Shown piece after piece: positions 25,768-33,958 of a stretch of DNA of 64,000 bases. The notes beneath the pieces are model-generated. The model saw only the letters and a list, made by a program, of their open reading frames with translations, had not been told where the DNA came from and did no database searches. The DNA is from Clostridium peptidivorans (GTDB taxonomy: Bacteria; Bacillota; Clostridia; Clostridiales; Clostridiaceae): the NCBI RefSeq assembly GCF_900205925.1, contig NZ_OAOD01000001.1, forward strand, positions 62,001 to 126,000, written 5' to 3'. Each line of letters begins with the position of its first letter. The first letter of the stretch is position 1. A program made the position numbers and the translations under genes.

Positions 25768-25837
25768 GACATCTTATCCCTTAATTTTTATTTATAATTA
25801 TTTCATGTCATCATACCACTTTGGCTTTCTCTACTAC

Positions 25838-26167
25838 CTATTTTTCAATAACATATCTATTAACACCATCGATATCTTTAAATGTATACATATTATCCGT
25901 TATAACATAACTATTTCCATCCAAATCATAAATTTCTTCAGAAACCTCATCATCAAATTCAACATCTATATCCCTTAGCTCGCTTAACTCTTCTTGAAAA
26001 TCGTCAAATTCAATATCATTAACTCTTATCATAGATAACTCATCTTCTAAGCTAATTTCGCCACTCTTCACTAAAGCTTTATACTCTGCAATAACGTCAT
26101 CATCTTCATATTGTTTAATTACAGTATAATTTTCTATAAGTTCTCTAACTGTTACATCAAAATACAT
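25838..26167 (-). CDS. Acidic hypothetical protein (109 residues)
   Basis: A strongly acidic protein with many Asp, Glu, Tyr and Val residues and no cysteines; not recognised. The ATG at 26167 follows an AGGAGTG site that also contains the stop codon of an upstream open frame (26174-26263), so it may be translationally coupled to a lost gene. Such acidic proteins occur as phage or mobile-element accessory products, but that is a guess. Confidence 0.55.
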   Translation of the reverse strand: MYFDVTVRELIENYTVIKQYEDDDVIAEYKALVKSGEISLEDELSMIRVNDIEFDDFQEELSELRDIDVEFDDEVSEEIYDLDGNSYVITDNMYTFKDIDGVNRYVIEK

Positions 26168-26173
26168 CTATTT

Positions 26174-26263
26174 TCACTCCTGATCTTTTAAATATTCGTC
26201 ATAACTAATAAGTCCTTTGTTTATGGATGAGTATATCCTTACTCTATCAAAACCGCCCTTAAT
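26174..26263 (-). pseudogene. C-terminal remnant before the acidic gene
   Basis: An open frame of 29 codons reads GGFDRVRIYSSINKGLISYD then EYLKDQE and stops inside the ribosome binding site of the acidic gene. It resembles the short XkdX-like helical phage peptides, yet it has no start codon. It is probably the 3' end of a lost gene. The rest of 26264-26442 shows nothing gene-like. Confidence 0.35.
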
Positions 26264-26442
26264 TTATTAGGTTTTCTTTGTTTTTATCATATTAAATACT
26301 TAGCGTTATTATTTGACTTAAAATAACCTATGACTAATTTTAGTATAACATAAAAATTAAGGAGTTAAATTTAAATTATTGCAAATTATGCTCATATTTC
26401 TAAGTTGTATTATATTCAACAAACTCATTTTAACAAATCCTT

Positions 26443-27174
26443 CTAGTCGGTCATAAGTATATCCAAAATTTTTTTAGGATTTCCAATAAAAGATTTCATA
26501 ATTTTATAATGCTCTGTATCTTGATAATTCACTACTTTAAAGTCATCATTTAATTCATAAAGTATTGAATCTGGATAAGCCATTACTATTGGAGAATGAG
26601 TAGCAATTATAAACTGAGAATCATTTTGTACTAAATCATGAATCCTTGAAATCAAAGACATTTGTCTATATGGTGATAAGGCTGCTTCTGGCTCGTCTAA
26701 GATATATAACCCATTTCCTTTAAATCTGTTCATAACAACAGACAAAAAGGATTCTCCGTGAGATTGTGAGTGCAGCGAAATTCCTCCATAGGAACCTATT
26801 GCATCTATTTCGTCAATATTTGTAGCTACATTATAGAAACTTTCCGCTCTTAAGAAAAAACCATCCTCCGGTTTTCTTACTCCTTTAACTAGTTTTAAAT
26901 TTTCCCATAACTCTGAATGAGTATTATTTGTTGAAAAGTTAAAGTTCTTACTCCCACCTTCTGGATTAAAACCATATGCTATTGCAATTGCTTCAAGTAT
27001 GGTTGATTTACCAGTACCATTTTCACCTACAATATATGTTACTTTAGGATGAAACTCCAAAGTTGATAAATTTTTTACCGCTGATAAGCAATATGGATAT
27101 GTAGAGAAAGAATCTACTTTTTCTCTACATAATTCAATTTTTCTCAAATACTGATTAAAGTTTGTACCATTCAT
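26443..27174 (-). CDS. OLD/RecF-like AAA ATPase
   Basis: A 243-residue ABC-type ATPase of the kind that lacks a transporter partner. Walker A GENGTGKS is at residues 50-57, the signature-like SHGES at about 138, Walker B YILDEPEAAL at about 155, and the H-loop THSP at about 190. No coiled-coil insertion and no TOPRIM nuclease domain are present, so it is a stand-alone ATPase domain as found in several defence or repair-associated proteins. GAGGTG precedes the ATG. No obvious partner gene follows. Its function is unknown. Confidence 0.85.
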   Translation of the reverse strand: MNGTNFNQYLRKIELCREKVDSFSTYPYCLSAVKNLSTLEFHPKVTYIVGENGTGKSTILEAIAIAYGFNPEGGSKNFNFSTNNTHSELWENLKLVKGVRKPEDGFFLRAESFYNVATNIDEIDAIGSYGGISLHSQSHGESFLSVVMNRFKGNGLYILDEPEAALSPYRQMSLISRIHDLVQNDSQFIIATHSPIVMAYPDSILYELNDDFKVVNYQDTEHYKIMKSFIGNPKKILDILMTD

Positions 27175-27323
27175 TATTTACACCTCTAGCACCATTCAAA
27201 TTTTACTTACAGTTTTTATACAAGTTGTTAATTGTTATAACTACAACTCTATATTGTAAATTATACCATAACAGAATATAAACACAGTTCAATATAGTCA
27301 TGTTAGATAAATAATTAAAACAT

Positions 27324-27360
27324 AAAATAGGAGCCACTTTTATAGTTGCTCCTATTTTTA
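27324..27360. terminator. Terminator after the anti-sigma gene
   Basis: AAAATAGGAGC (27324-27334) and GCTCCTATTTT (27348-27358) form an 11-bp stem with T-rich ends on both strands. It lies 32 bases after the anti-sigma stop codon. Confidence 0.88.
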
Positions 27361-27391
27361 TTAAATAAGATGTATTGAGATTTTGTAAATT

Positions 27392-28348
27392 TTATTTAAT
27401 AGACTCAGCAATTTTTATTAATTCATCTTTTGTAAATTCTCCCCTACCTGACAAACTATAAAGCACACCATTTGCTTCCCAATCAATATATCTATCATCA
27501 CTTATTACAGCATCTACACCATTAACTTTTACTTTTTCAATTTTACCATCTGTTCCAGTTTCATATTTAGTTTCTTCATCAGCAAATCTTTGCTGCATAT
27601 AAATGAATTTTCCTGTTTCTTCATTAGTGAAGAATAAATCAATATATTTTTTACTTATATCCCCTTTTTCACCTTTATAAAATTCTGCCCTGTCAAACTT
27701 ATAATCTTTTGGCAAATACGAAGGTAGTTTAACATTAAAACAAGTATATTTATTTAAACTACTAGCATCTTTAACTACGTATAACTTATTTTCATCCATT
27801 TTTTTTGCTTCAGCTACTGTTATTATTTTTCCGTCTACACAACTTTCAATTTCTTCTCCTGCAGCTGTATATATTTTCCCAGTATCTCTTGTAACTACTG
27901 TAAGAGGTTTTTTATTCTTATCAAAAATCTTACCTTTTAGGTTATCTGGAACTTTAACCTCTTTTTCTTCAGAAGGCTCTGTTTGTATAGCTGTTATATG
28001 TCCAAGGGATATTTTATTTATTACTCTTTCTGCTAAATCTTTGGCAAATGATGTTTGACTAAAAACTCCACATACTATCACAAATGATGCTGCTACAATC
28101 CCAGCTTTTTTAAATTTATTAGATTTTTTCATAACATTATCCCCTTTACCTTCATTTATGTTTCTTACAGTTCTATTAAAAACTGATTGTTTGTTACTGT
28201 TTTCACTGAAATTTTTATTGGCTAAGGTTTTACCAATTTCTAAAAGTTCGTTGTATTCCTCATTATTTGATTCATTAACATTCTCTATACCATTAAAATA
28301 AGCATCTATATCTATAGAAAATCTATCTTCAATACTTCTCTTATTCAT
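27392..28348 (-). CDS. Membrane-anchored anti-sigma-like protein (DUF4367-like)
   Basis: A 318-residue single-pass protein. Residues 1-80 are cytoplasmic and charged, and residues about 82-102 (AGIVAASFVIVCGVFSQTSF) form the membrane anchor. The outer part (about 140-318) has the beta-rich layout of DUF4367 domains (LPSYLPKDYKFDRAEFY, YIDWEANGVLYSLSG). It starts two bases after the sigma factor stop, so the pair is co-translated. By this order it should bind and inhibit the sigma factor. The released signal and targets are unknown. Confidence 0.84.
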   Translation of the reverse strand: MNKRSIEDRFSIDIDAYFNGIENVNESNNEEYNELLEIGKTLANKNFSENSNKQSVFNRTVRNINEGKGDNVMKKSNKFKKAGIVAASFVIVCGVFSQTSFAKDLAERVINKISLGHITAIQTEPSEEKEVKVPDNLKGKIFDKNKKPLTVVTRDTGKIYTAAGEEIESCVDGKIITVAEAKKMDENKLYVVKDASSLNKYTCFNVKLPSYLPKDYKFDRAEFYKGEKGDISKKYIDLFFTNEETGKFIYMQQRFADEETKYETGTDGKIEKVKVNGVDAVISDDRYIDWEANGVLYSLSGRGEFTKDELIKIAESIK

Positions 28349-28350
28349 GA

Positions 28351-28896
28351 CTATACCTCTCTTTCCATTTCAGTTTTAAGCTTTTTCATTACTCTATAAA
28401 GTATTACCCCTACATTACTTTCTGTAATATCTATAATTTCTGCAATTTCCTTATTTTTTAGGTTTCCACCAAACTTAAGTGCTACGATATTTCTTTCTCT
28501 ACTACTTAAAATATTTAAAGCCTTTAAAAGTTCATCATTAGTTTCTGCTTTTACTACTATATCCTCTGGATTCTTTTCTATGGATATAAGTTTATTAATT
28601 TTATCAATAGAGAAAAATTTACACTTTTTTATACTTCTGAAATAATCATTTATTACATTTCTTGCTATAGCAAATAACCATACTTCAAAAGGTGATTTAT
28701 CTTCAGAATATGTTTCTATTTTAAGCATTACTTTTTCAAAAACTTGGCTTGTCAGGTCCTCTGCTTCCGCATTACAATTAACTCTGTAATATATATAATT
28801 GTAAATTCTTTTATAGTAGGTTTCAAAAATATAAGTAAAGTCTTTTTCTTTAACTTCTTTTTTGTGTAAAGAATTAATTAAAGCAATTTGCTCCAT
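28351..28896 (-). CDS. ECF-type RNA polymerase sigma factor
   Basis: A 181-residue sigma-70 family factor with only regions 2 and 4. Region 2 is at about 25-95 (YYKRIYNYIYYRVNCNAEAE, then DLTSQVFEKV, and FEVWLFAIARNVINDYFR). Region 4 is at about 125-175 (LSSRERNIVALKFGGNLKNK, then EIAEIIDITESNVGVILYR). It is the first gene of a sigma/anti-sigma operon with an AGGAGG site. ECF factors usually activate their own promoter; no motif was confirmed here. Confidence 0.92.
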   Translation of the reverse strand: MEQIALINSLHKKEVKEKDFTYIFETYYKRIYNYIYYRVNCNAEAEDLTSQVFEKVMLKIETYSEDKSPFEVWLFAIARNVINDYFRSIKKCKFFSIDKINKLISIEKNPEDIVVKAETNDELLKALNILSSRERNIVALKFGGNLKNKEIAEIIDITESNVGVILYRVMKKLKTEMEREV

Positions 28897-29068
28897 ATTT
28901 TCAAAGACCTCCTTTCTTTTACTTTTTTACTTAGCTAAGTATTCATATGTTAATACGGATATTCTTTTGTTTCATTACATAAATTTTCAAGTTTTTTGGA
29001 TTATATAAATTTCCAAGTCCGAAACTTAACTTATACTCCTTATAGAAACTCTATATTTTAACTATGCT

Positions 29069-29488
29069 GTGAAGATGCCTGTAGCAGAAATAGCAAAAGT
29101 TGTAGCTTTAGGTGCTATAAATGCACTTATATTTTCACTATTAGCAGTTTTGATTATGGGTAAATTTAAAAGAGAAGTCCATTTTTATTATATTAATACT
29201 AGTGCAAAAGTATCAATTGCTAAGTTATTAACTAATATGGTAATTTTATCATTTGTTTATGTTATAATTCACCTTATTTTTGGATATTTCGTTGCATGGC
29301 AATTTGCTGATTTGAGATATTTTTATACTGGAAGTACAAATATTGTTAATGTATTTCAGCATCTTTCAAATCAATTTAAACAGGATCCTATATTGATTTT
29401 ATTTCAATTATTTAGAGGGTTTTTATGGTCTGGTTTAGCTATTACAATAGTAAATGCATTAAACAATAATAGTGAGGAGTATATATGA
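29069..29488 (+). CDS. Hypothetical membrane protein, start unclear
   Basis: A 139-residue frame with three membrane segments (VVALGAINALIFSLLAVLIM; VILSFVYVIIHLIFGYFVAW; LFQLFRGFLWSGLAITIV). GTG at 29069 or ATG at 29075 could start it, but neither has a ribosome binding site, and the frame is open upstream to a TAA at 29027. The 5' end may have been lost or replaced. Not recognised. Confidence 0.5.
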   Translation: MKMPVAEIAKVVALGAINALIFSLLAVLIMGKFKREVHFYYINTSAKVSIAKLLTNMVILSFVYVIIHLIFGYFVAWQFADLRYFYTGSTNIVNVFQHLSNQFKQDPILILFQLFRGFLWSGLAITIVNALNNNSEEYI

Positions 29489-29510
29489 AGGTATTATAAA
29501 CTCTGTGATT

Positions 29511-29540
29511 AAAAAAAAGAGTGAGATTTTTCCCACTCTT
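29511..29540 (-). terminator. Terminator after the methyltransferase gene
   Basis: Read on the minus strand, AAGAGTG and CACTCTT form the stem and eight T follow. It lies 60 bases after the methyltransferase stop codon. It can also end the membrane protein transcript from the other side, though less well. Confidence 0.85.
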
Positions 29541-29599
29541 AATAAAAATACTTTATTATTGTATTATTGAACTTCAACTGATTTCATGAGTTCATCTAC

Positions 29600-31219
29600 T
29601 TACCTCACTTTTATTACAAAAACATAAGGGATTAATCCACCAGTTTCAATCTTTATGGTATCAATAATTTTAAGCTGCTTATTACCTATTAAATTTTGCT
29701 TAAGTAAATTTTTTTCTACTGTATAAAGGAATGCCATTCCCCCTGGCCTTACAAGGCTAGGAATTCTATTTACAAATTCGCTATATAATTTCTTATTAAA
29801 GCCACTAGCTCCTGCCTTACTTTCAAAAGGCATATTTGATATCATCTCATCAAACAGGTCTCTTGATGAAAATTCTAATATATCTTCAGCTATTAATTCT
29901 ATTTTAACATTAGCTAGTTCAGAATTTATTGCTGCATATGTAATACCTGTGTTAAATATATCAACTCCTGTTAAGGTTTGAAAATCTTTTAATTTGGCCC
30001 TTTCAATTAGCATAGTCCCCACACCACAAAATGGGTCTATAACTTTAGCATTAGGTTTTAGCCATCTTGCTATAGATTTCATTACAATAGCGGCGGTTAC
30101 AGGGTTTATGGATGTAGGCAAGTCTTTCTCCCTATAATCAAATCTATTATCCTTTAAGGTATATAGCTTTATAAATACGCTGCATAAATTGTTTTTCTCA
30201 ACTATTCGAATTTCAACTTCATAGGATGATGGGCTATTTTTTAAATTTCCACCTGAAATTTCATCTAATTCTCTAGATAAGTTTTTTACAAACTCTGATC
30301 TTTCCCTGTTATGATCCATGGTTTTAAATTCAACTCTGTACCAAAATGGATTATTTCTATCACCTGCATGACACTGATTTAAAAAATTCACAATATCTGC
30401 ATTTATAATTTCAGTGGCTATTGACTTATAATCAAGTTCCAAATCAGTACAGGATTCTAAAGGAAAAAGAGTTTCATAAAAGGTTCTACATCTATAAATT
30501 TTTTTAAAATCCTTCTCATTAATATATATACCTTCAGTCACAAGCTGACCTTTAATTAATTTTTCATTAAGATCCATCAAAGTAGTTTGAAAATGATCAT
30601 TCATAGTTGTAAGTATCATAGGTACAGGATTTTTAAAACCTATAAATTCATGCTTAACTCGGGGAGACAATTTAGCTATAGCCCTTGTAAGTGCACGTTT
30701 TTCTTCATTAATATGCTTTTCATCCTTTATGTTCCCGCTTTTATCCTCGGAAGCTTTTTCTTTTATTGTTAAATCTTCAAGTATTTTCGTAAGCCTTTCT
30801 GCATCCAAAACTCCGCCGCAATTTCCTATTGCAAGTATATATGAGGATTTTACAAAGAGTTGTTCCTCAGAAGCGTAGGAACTATATAAAGGCTCTAAAT
30901 ATTCCGAATCACCTATTTCACCAATAATACTACATACATTCTTTCTAACCTTCGGATCTGAATGCTTTAAAAAATCACCAAGTTTTTGTTTAGAATTGCC
31001 CATAGCTCTTTTGAATATGCCTCTAGGTTTTTCTTTTTTTATCATATCCCTTATAACAGAAAGTATTGCTCTTGGATTCTCCTGATTTAAAGCTTCTCTC
31101 CATAATAGTGGCATTGTATTATTATAATCCTTTGAAAGTTTATCTATTATTTCAGCTCTCTGTTTATCATCAGAAGTTTTTAGATCTTCTATTAAATTTG
31201 TATAATTTATATCTTTCAT
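29600..31219 (-). CDS. HEAT-repeat class I methyltransferase (TrmN/UPF0020-like)
   Basis: A 539-residue two-part protein. Residues about 5-150 look like HEAT repeats (paired helices such as KVRKNVCSIIGEIGDSEYLE). The C-terminal third is a Rossmann methyltransferase with SAM motif DPFCGVGTM starting at about 395 and the catalytic-type motif NMPF at about 462, a variant of NPPF/Y as in RNA or DNA guanine-N2 and adenine-N6 methylases. The likely substrate is tRNA or rRNA guanine. GTG at 31228 lies in the ribosome binding site AGAGGTG, so ATG at 31219 is preferred. Between the two parts lies a central region of uncertain fold. Confidence 0.82.
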   Translation of the reverse strand: MKDINYTNLIEDLKTSDDKQRAEIIDKLSKDYNNTMPLLWREALNQENPRAILSVIRDMIKKEKPRGIFKRAMGNSKQKLGDFLKHSDPKVRKNVCSIIGEIGDSEYLEPLYSSYASEEQLFVKSSYILAIGNCGGVLDAERLTKILEDLTIKEKASEDKSGNIKDEKHINEEKRALTRAIAKLSPRVKHEFIGFKNPVPMILTTMNDHFQTTLMDLNEKLIKGQLVTEGIYINEKDFKKIYRCRTFYETLFPLESCTDLELDYKSIATEIINADIVNFLNQCHAGDRNNPFWYRVEFKTMDHNRERSEFVKNLSRELDEISGGNLKNSPSSYEVEIRIVEKNNLCSVFIKLYTLKDNRFDYREKDLPTSINPVTAAIVMKSIARWLKPNAKVIDPFCGVGTMLIERAKLKDFQTLTGVDIFNTGITYAAINSELANVKIELIAEDILEFSSRDLFDEMISNMPFESKAGASGFNKKLYSEFVNRIPSLVRPGGMAFLYTVEKNLLKQNLIGNKQLKIIDTIKIETGGLIPYVFVIKVR

Positions 31220-31426
31220 TTCATTCACCTCTTATGCTTTAATTTAACAGCTTTCATTATACCCTATATTTCGAAATACTTGCAACGTTACCTTTAACTG
31301 CCTAACAATATAGATATAATTTTATTTACTAAACAAAGTTTCATAAATAAAATCATATCAGGGCTTTTTAGAAAGCGATATAAAATTAAAAGCAAATAAT
31401 CATGTAATTGGAATACAAATATAATT

Positions 31427-31936
31427 CTATTCTTGTGTTATATCTAGTTTACATTCTTCTAAATATTTGCTTTCTATAAGCTTATATCTAGCCCCTGCAT
31501 ATAAAAAGCTTACTGCTGCTAATAGAAGTGAAAGCCCAAGAGTTATATAAAAGGTGCCCATATATAGCGAAGGTATAATATGTGATCGTCTTAATGTAAT
31601 ACCACCTGTAATCATAAAGGCCATAATTCCAAAACCCTTTAAATCAAAGAACGAAAAGATACATGGCCTTTCAATCTCTAAATTTACTATTCTTTTTGTA
31701 TGCTTTTTATACATCTTATAAAAAACATATTTAAAAAAGAAATAGCATCCAAATATTCCTATAGAAAGGTTAATCCAATACGATGATGTATTACTAATAA
31801 TATCGCTAACTCCTATTTTCAATATCCTAGAGGAAGCAAAACCCCAAACTGCTGCTGCTAAAAAGAAAAGTACTCTTTTAGGTACTCCTAGCTTTATCTT
31901 CTTTAGTATTTTCTTTAATGTATCCTTTATATTCAT
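31427..31936 (-). CDS. Hypothetical membrane protein (169 residues)
   Basis: Four membrane segments are visible (VLFFLAAAVWGFASSRIL; WINLSIGIFGCYFFFKYVF; GIMAFMITGGITL; FYITLGLSLLLAAVSFLYAG), with a basic N-terminus and an acidic C-terminal tail. GAGGAGA precedes the ATG. Not recognised. It is a single gene. Confidence 0.68.
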   Translation of the reverse strand: MNIKDTLKKILKKIKLGVPKRVLFFLAAAVWGFASSRILKIGVSDIISNTSSYWINLSIGIFGCYFFFKYVFYKMYKKHTKRIVNLEIERPCIFSFFDLKGFGIMAFMITGGITLRRSHIIPSLYMGTFYITLGLSLLLAAVSFLYAGARYKLIESKYLEECKLDITQE

Positions 31937-31956
31937 ATTTATCTTCTCCTCTTAAA

Positions 31957-32070
31957 TTACTTATATTTAAACTTATCAATAACATGCCCTAAAGCTATCC
32001 TTGGATTATGAACTAATAGTCTAGTACCTAAATATCTCATATGAAGTCTGATTTTTTCTGACTGTCTACT
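31957..32070 (-). pseudogene. Short C-terminal coding remnant
   Basis: A 37-codon open frame (RYLGTRLLVHNPRIALGHVI then DKFKYK at its end) reads as the conserved tail of a protein but lacks any ribosome binding site; a Met occurs at 32040. The upstream part is gone. The interval 31937-32406 otherwise contains only the palindrome at 32174 and the crp-type promoter. Confidence 0.4.
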
Positions 32071-32173
32071 CTATTAGATTTTACTGACATAAAGTTCCCC
32101 CATGAATTATAATACGCAATATTTTGAACAACGTTTATGTAACTATAAAAAAATATAACCTCATTAGTTTTAT

Positions 32174-32216
32174 TAATTTAATACAATATGAACTATGTTC
32201 ATATTGTATTAAATTA
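32174..32216. repeat. Perfect inverted repeat, 20-bp arms with 3-base centre
   Basis: Arms TAATTTAATACAATATGAAC and its exact complement flank TAT. The centre reads ATGAAC-TAT-GTTCAT. It lies about 190 bases upstream of the Crp/Fnr gene with no coding sequence around it. It could be an operator or a cruciform-forming terminator for neither neighbour. There is no T run. Confidence 0.7.
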
Positions 32217-32354
32217 TATGATTTTTGTCAATATAATAAAATTTACTTCATCAAAGATATTGTCTAGTATTCTGAACCATATAATCCCATCTTCTTATAG
32301 TGAGGATTTAATACAATTCTAGTGTGCATCCTTTAACGGAACGTCCTCTTAGTT

Positions 32355-32383
32355 TTGTATATAGAAAAATAATCTGATATTAT
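32355..32383 (+). promoter_or_regulatory. Promoter of the Crp/Fnr gene
   Basis: TTGTAT (32355-32360) and TATTAT (32378-32383) at 17-base spacing, 23 bases before the start codon with an AAGGAG site between. Confidence 0.6.
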
Positions 32384-32406
32384 TAAGATAGCAAGGAGTG
32401 ATTTAA

Positions 32407-33060
32407 ATGTCTTTTAAAAATAAATTCAATTCTAAAAAAATTATCAATTTGTTTCCTGAAAATTGTTTTAATCAATGGATGAAAAATGGATTAGAATTCA
32501 CTTTTAAAAAGGGCGAATTGATTTCTACGCCTGAAAAATTATCTAAATATGTTTTTATTATTAAGGAAGGAAATGCATGTGAGTATCATCTCCATATAGA
32601 TGGAAAAGAGTGTGTTATAGGTTTATTATCAAATGGAGATGTCATAGGACTAACAAATGTTTTTATACAAAATGAAAGTAGAATATTTTCAAAGGCTTTG
32701 ACAGATGTTACAGTAGTCGCAGTTTTCAAGCAAGAAATAAGAGTACTTATTGAGCAAACTCCATCAATATCAATGTCGCTGCTCAGTCACTTTTCTGAAA
32801 AGCATGAAAATATGGTTGAAATTTTAGAGCAAATTGGTTATGGAAGAGTTGAAGAAAGACTTATTTTTTTATTTAAAAAACTCATTGATTTTAATAGAGA
32901 AGATAATGGCTGGTATCCAATTCCTGTTTCAATTACTCATAAAGATATCGCTGGTATGATTGCTTCAACTCGTGAAACAGTGACTTTAACTATTAATAAG
33001 CTTTTACAGGATGGTGTGATTAAACATCATGAAAATAACCTTTGGATTCGTTTAAAATAA
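32407..33060 (+). CDS. Crp/Fnr family transcriptional regulator
   Basis: A 217-residue regulator with a cyclic-nucleotide-binding-like beta barrel (about residues 25-120, including LISTPEKLSKYVFIIKEG) and a C-terminal winged helix (about 150-215, ITHKDIAGMIASTRETVTLT). The Fnr-type N-terminal cysteine cluster is absent, so a [4Fe-4S] oxygen sensor is unlikely. The ligand is unknown. An inverted repeat typical for this family lies in front of the following OsmC operon, making that operon the likely target. Confidence 0.9.
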   Translation: MSFKNKFNSKKIINLFPENCFNQWMKNGLEFTFKKGELISTPEKLSKYVFIIKEGNACEYHLHIDGKECVIGLLSNGDVIGLTNVFIQNESRIFSKALTDVTVVAVFKQEIRVLIEQTPSISMSLLSHFSEKHENMVEILEQIGYGRVEERLIFLFKKLIDFNREDNGWYPIPVSITHKDIAGMIASTRETVTLTINKLLQDGVIKHHENNLWIRLK

Positions 33061-33083
33061 AAAAGTGATAAAGAATTTTAAAA

Positions 33084-33101
33084 ATGTAATCTACATTACA
33101 T
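33084..33101 (+). promoter_or_regulatory. Crp/Fnr-type operator before osmC
   Basis: ATGTAAT-CTAC-ATTACAT is a perfect inverted repeat with the spacing of Crp/Fnr sites (TGTNA-N6-TNACA-like). It starts 24 bases after the regulator's stop codon. If TTGCTA at 33118-33123 is the -35 element, the site centre is about 60 bases before transcription start, typical of activation. Confidence 0.72.
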
Positions 33102-33173
33102 ACCGTAATAACATCTATTGCTAAAATTAAAATGTAATTAATAATAAATATTAAATATTAGGAGGATGTTATT

Positions 33174-33665
33174 ATGAACAATATAGCATTAGATGCTGTA
33201 CAGCAAGTTGCAAATGCAATAAAGGAAAAACCAGAGTTAGCCATTAAAAAATGGACTGCTCATATCAATTGGAAAGATGGTACTGAAAACAATGTGTTTA
33301 TAAGAGATTTTGCACCTATAATAATTGATGAACCAGCTCAATTAGGAGGAACAGATAAAGGTCCTAATCCTGTAGAATATTTAATAGCAGGAGTAGTTAG
33401 TTGTTTTACAATTACTTTTCAAGTTTTTGCTAGTCAACAAGGAATTAAATTAGAAAAGGTAGATGCGTGTATTGAAGCAGATTTAAACGTTGCTGTATTT
33501 TTAGGATTAGAAAAAGGAGAACGTGGAATTCAAAATCCAGTTATAAAATTAAATGCAGTTACTTCTGCACCAATAGACAAAGTAAAGGAAATAGCAGATC
33601 TTGCTTTATCGGTATCGCCGGTTTTAAGTAGCCTTAATACAAAAGTTAAATTAGTTGTAGAATAA
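33174..33665 (+). CDS. OsmC/Ohr family protein
   Basis: A 163-residue OsmC-like protein. This family reduces organic hydroperoxides or acts in related thiol chemistry. The conserved GTDKGPNPVEYLIAGVVSCF region carries the first cysteine and a second lies in KVDACIEADL; both are the usual reactive pair. AGGAGG precedes the ATG. It is the first gene of a three-gene operon with a TSCPD protein and an MFS transporter, behind a Crp/Fnr-type operator. The pairing suggests sulfur or peroxide handling, which is inference. Confidence 0.88.
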   Translation: MNNIALDAVQQVANAIKEKPELAIKKWTAHINWKDGTENNVFIRDFAPIIIDEPAQLGGTDKGPNPVEYLIAGVVSCFTITFQVFASQQGIKLEKVDACIEADLNVAVFLGLEKGERGIQNPVIKLNAVTSAPIDKVKEIADLALSVSPVLSSLNTKVKLVVE

Positions 33666-33687
33666 TTATTATAAAGGAATGATATTT

Positions 33688-33933
33688 ATGATTGAGTATA
33701 AAACAGAAGGTGTATGTTCAAAGAAAATTCAATTTAGAATTGAAAATGGTATACTAAAGGATGTATCTTTTATAGCTGGCTGCAGCGGAAATCTTAATGG
33801 TATAAGCAAACTAGTTGAAGGTATGAGAGTAGAAGATGTTATATATAAGCTTGATGGAATTAAGTGTGGAGCAAGGAGTACTTCTTGTCCGTCACAATTA
33901 GTCAAAGCATTAAAAGAAGAATTAAAAAAGTAA
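33688..33933 (+). CDS. TSCPD domain protein (TIGR03905-like)
   Basis: An 81-residue protein with the TSCPD pattern: YKTEGVCSKKIQFRIENG, GCSGN and CGARSTSCPSQL. Four cysteines are conserved in this family, whose domain is also found at the end of some ribonucleotide reductases; the stand-alone form has no known function. ATG at 33679 touches the AAAGGA site, so ATG at 33688 is chosen. It is 22 bases after the OsmC gene, in one operon. Confidence 0.86.
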   Translation: MIEYKTEGVCSKKIQFRIENGILKDVSFIAGCSGNLNGISKLVEGMRVEDVIYKLDGIKCGARSTSCPSQLVKALKEELKK

Positions 33934-33958
33934 TCCTGTGTTTTGGAAGGTATATATC

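Noticed and set aside
32187-32203. LexA box in the 43-bp palindrome
   Set aside because: GAAC and GTTC are three bases apart instead of four, so the site does not fit LexA spacing.
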